Below the pieces are notes generated by a model, which saw only the letters and a list, made by a program, of their open reading frames with translations, ran no database searches and was not told where the DNA came from. Source: Methanobrevibacter sp. (lineage in GTDB: Archaea > Methanobacteriota > Methanobacteria > Methanobacteriales > Methanobacteriaceae). From it: a stretch of DNA of 64,000 nt. The position numbers and the translations under genes are program-made. The stretch lies in contig JAFRFB010000033.1 of the NCBI GenBank assembly GCA_017434555.1, forward strand, positions 1 through 64,000. The letters run 5' to 3'. Positions 63,201 through 64,000 of the stretch are shown here, piece after piece (the first letter of the stretch is position 1; each line of letters opens with the position of its first letter).

Positions 63201-64000
63201 ATTTGTAACAGTTAATGTCCATTTAACCAATTTCAAGTAATTAGGAGCGCTTTCATTAACTGTTTTAATTATGGATAAATCAGCAGCTTTTGCAACATTA
63301 ACAGAAGCTTGTGCACGATTATTACTTTTATCGATATCATATTCATTTCCACTAACAGATGCAACATTTTTAATAACACCAGTTTTATTGACCAAACATA
63401 CAATATCCAAAGTCTGAGAAGCGCCTTTAGCCAAATCACCAATAGTCCAAATACCATTGGAATAACTACCAACACTAGGAGTAGCTGACTGATAAATCAA
63501 ACCAGAAGGCAACACATCACTCACATTAACCCCAGTTGCAGCATCAGGACCATTATTTGTAACAGTTAATGTCCATTTAACCAAATCACCATAATTAGGA
63601 CGAGTATTATTAACAATTTTCACAATAGCCAAATCAGCAGCATTTGGAACAGAAATTGATTTTGATGCATTGTTATTTAGCGGATTATAGTCATATTCTC
63701 TTCCAACAACTGAAACCCTGTTAACAAATGAACCGGTCTTATTGACCAAAGTTACAATTTCAAAAGTTAAGGATTTTCCAACACCCAATAATCCGATAGA
63801 CCATTTACCGTTAGAATAATTGCCGGTTGTGCTTTTTATAACTAATCCGGAAGGCAATACGTCAGTTAAAACAACGTCATTTGCAGGATCTGGACCATTA
63901 TTTTTCACAGTAATCGTCCATTTAACCAGATCGCCATAATTTGGATTTGTCTTATTAACCTTCTTAATAACCGCCAAATCAGCAGCTTTTGAAACATTTA
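60285..64000 (-). CDS. Large DUF11-repeat adhesin-like surface protein (N-terminus beyond window)
   Basis: At least 1230 residues, running off the right edge without a definite start. About ten tandem DUF11 units of 110-117 residues, each with D-L-x-I-x-K-x-V-N...PNY, WTxTVxNNGPDxA, xxxDVLPSGL and a closing GNEYD..NN; many N-x-T/S sites. The C-terminus ends in a membrane helix GIPVGLLISMALISLALCG and RISKKD, so it is anchored. Repeat units 1 and 4, and 2, 3 and 5, are near-identical in DNA. Likely a cell-surface protein of the adhesin-like type common in gut Methanobrevibacter. Confidence 0.9.
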   Translation of the reverse strand, partial: NVSKAADLAVIKKVNKTNPNYGDLVKWTITVKNNGPDPANDVVLTDVLPSGLVIKSTTGNYSNGKWSIGLLGVGKSLTFEIVTLVNKTGSFVNRVSVVGREYDYNPLNNNASKSISVPNAADLAIVKIVNNTRPNYGDLVKWTLTVTNNGPDAATGVNVSDVLPSGLIYQSATPSVGSYSNGIWTIGDLAKGASQTLDIVCLVNKTGVIKNVASVSGNEYDIDKSNNRAQASVNVAKAADLSIIKTVNESAPNYLKLVKWTLTVTNNGPDVATGVNVGDVLPSGLIYQSATPSVGSYSNGIWTIGDLAKCISQTLDIVCLVNKTGVIKNVASISGNEYDIDKSNNRDDAFINVSKAADLAVIKKVNKINPNYGDLVKWTITVKNNGPDPANDVVLTDVLPSGLVIKSTTGNYSNGKWSIGLLGVGKSLTFEIVTLVNKTGSFVNRVSVVGREYDYNPSNNKASKSISVPKTADLSIIKTVNESTPNYLKLVKWTLTVTNNGPDAATGVNVSDVLPSSLIYQSATPSVGSYSNGVWTIGDLAKGASQTLDIVCLVNKTGVIKNVASVSGNEYDIDKSNNKAQASIDVPKSCDLEIIKSVNNSAPNYHDLVKWTITVKNNGPDNASGVFVEDILPDGLIIRSVSGNFTGGKWNIGSLNAYSSKTLEIVTFIDKTGLLINNANVTGNEYDHNESNNRDNSSVDVPKASDLEISKIVDNQNPLYKNNVKWIIIVKNNGPDKATGVKVNEVLSDAFELVKSTASKGYYINGVWDIGDLDVGERANLEIISKVVKTGNFTNMVNITGNEYDYVPENNKANKSIEVSPSVDLEVTKKVNNTSPNYYDLVKWTVTVKNNGPDKANSIEITDILPKGLEFVSYNSTKGYYNDGFWKFCCLEVGESQNLEIITRVKAIGVVKNIVTASAKEYDHNPSNNRAESSVNVDPSCDLQVMKLSNQSTVNYKQLVKWNLIVKNNGPSDATRVVVLDTLPEGLTFISAQGDGTYSTTGTWYIGDLASGQTKELAIITRCDEVGEFTNVAVVKCDHHDYNSSNNRAEKTVTVPPAADLAITKSVSKVQYEVGDLIAYRIEIVNNGPSTARNINVSEFMDDSLEFKSSFTASGDYDSVNHVWHLSSLANGEKTYMAINAIAKNEGMANNRVSVVSDTFDHDLENNYAKSIVEIIKKIIDPNNTFNPGLHARFDDDLILVAKASVLMKETGIPVGLLISMALISLALCGSRISKKD

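Noticed and set aside
60285-64000. Several separate smaller genes
   Set aside because: A single continuous frame with uniform DUF11 repeats and a single C-terminal anchor; the antisense frames are shadows.

Overview
The window reads as a piece of a Methanobacteriales chromosome, most likely a Methanobrevibacter species. The support is the AT-rich sequence with archaeal TATA boxes (TTTATATA type) and GGTGAT or GGAGG ribosome-binding sites, a 16S rRNA 5' end of archaeal type, and genes typical of this group: a soluble MtrA homologue, thiol:fumarate reductase subunit B, pseudomurein ligase/MraY/CarB-like genes, PAN, MBF1, archaeal SepF, 2-phosphoglycerate kinase, and a very large DUF11-repeat adhesin-like protein. 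The species was not determined.

Layout. 0-4.9 kb: start of a leftward rRNA operon, a tRNA methyltransferase/PH-domain pair, a C/D box guide sRNA just downstream of the proteasome ATPase PAN, MBF1 and a small methanogen protein. 4.9-12.7 kb: leftward genes for two secreted or anchored proteins, a pseudomurein-type cluster (Mur ligase, MraY-like, CarB-like ATP-grasp), a hydrogenase maturation protease, a methyltransferase and NikR. 12.8-19.2 kb: mostly rightward genes (DUF2115, anchored thermonuclease, MATE transporter, soluble MtrA, an isopropylmalate-dehydrogenase-family enzyme overlapping an acyl-CoA ligase). 19.5-28.4 kb: arginine genes argB and argJ flank SAP, DUF998 and small proteins, a set of PD-(D/E)XK-like paralogues with a gene relic, a methyltransferase-TarI-TarJ operon and an unlisted 34-residue basic protein.

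28.4-35.1 kb: an all-leftward block with a membrane protein carrying a class III nucleotidyl-cyclase-like domain, an NYN ribonuclease-like protein overlapping it, a CpdA-like phosphoesterase and the NAC chaperone, then two ferredoxin-type aldo/keto reductases and DNA glycosylase Tag. 35.2-38.7 kb: modABC with promoter repeats, followed by hairpin repeats and a decayed gene. 38.7-43.4 kb: flavin-type and CMD-type proteins, an MFS permease, and a sodium symporter with its tiny accessory subunit. 43.4-48.4 kb: arylacetate-CoA ligase, ACT protein and indolepyruvate oxidoreductase IorAB, consistent with aromatic amino-acid salvage, with repeated operators in the shared promoter region. 48.4-54 kb: tfrB, a TrmJ-like methyltransferase, an iron-sulfur protein, dCTP deaminase and glyS. 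54-64 kb: a FilR1-like regulator divergent from a TatD-like hydrolase across a 20-bp palindrome, sepF with a DUF1611 gene, 2-phosphoglycerate kinase with ZPR1, a probable coiled-coil histone, and the 3' part of the DUF11 adhesin.

The most noteworthy items are the complete C/D sRNA, a probable AUU start codon in the hydrogenase protease gene, the cyclase-like/NYN/phosphoesterase block, the histone-like coiled-coil protein, several unassigned palindromic operators (DtxR-like TTTAGGT sites, GTACA-N4-TGTAC sites, the AAGTGCGACTAGTCGCACTT palindrome) and the near-identical repeats in the adhesin. No CRISPR array, complete insertion sequence or tRNA gene was seen.
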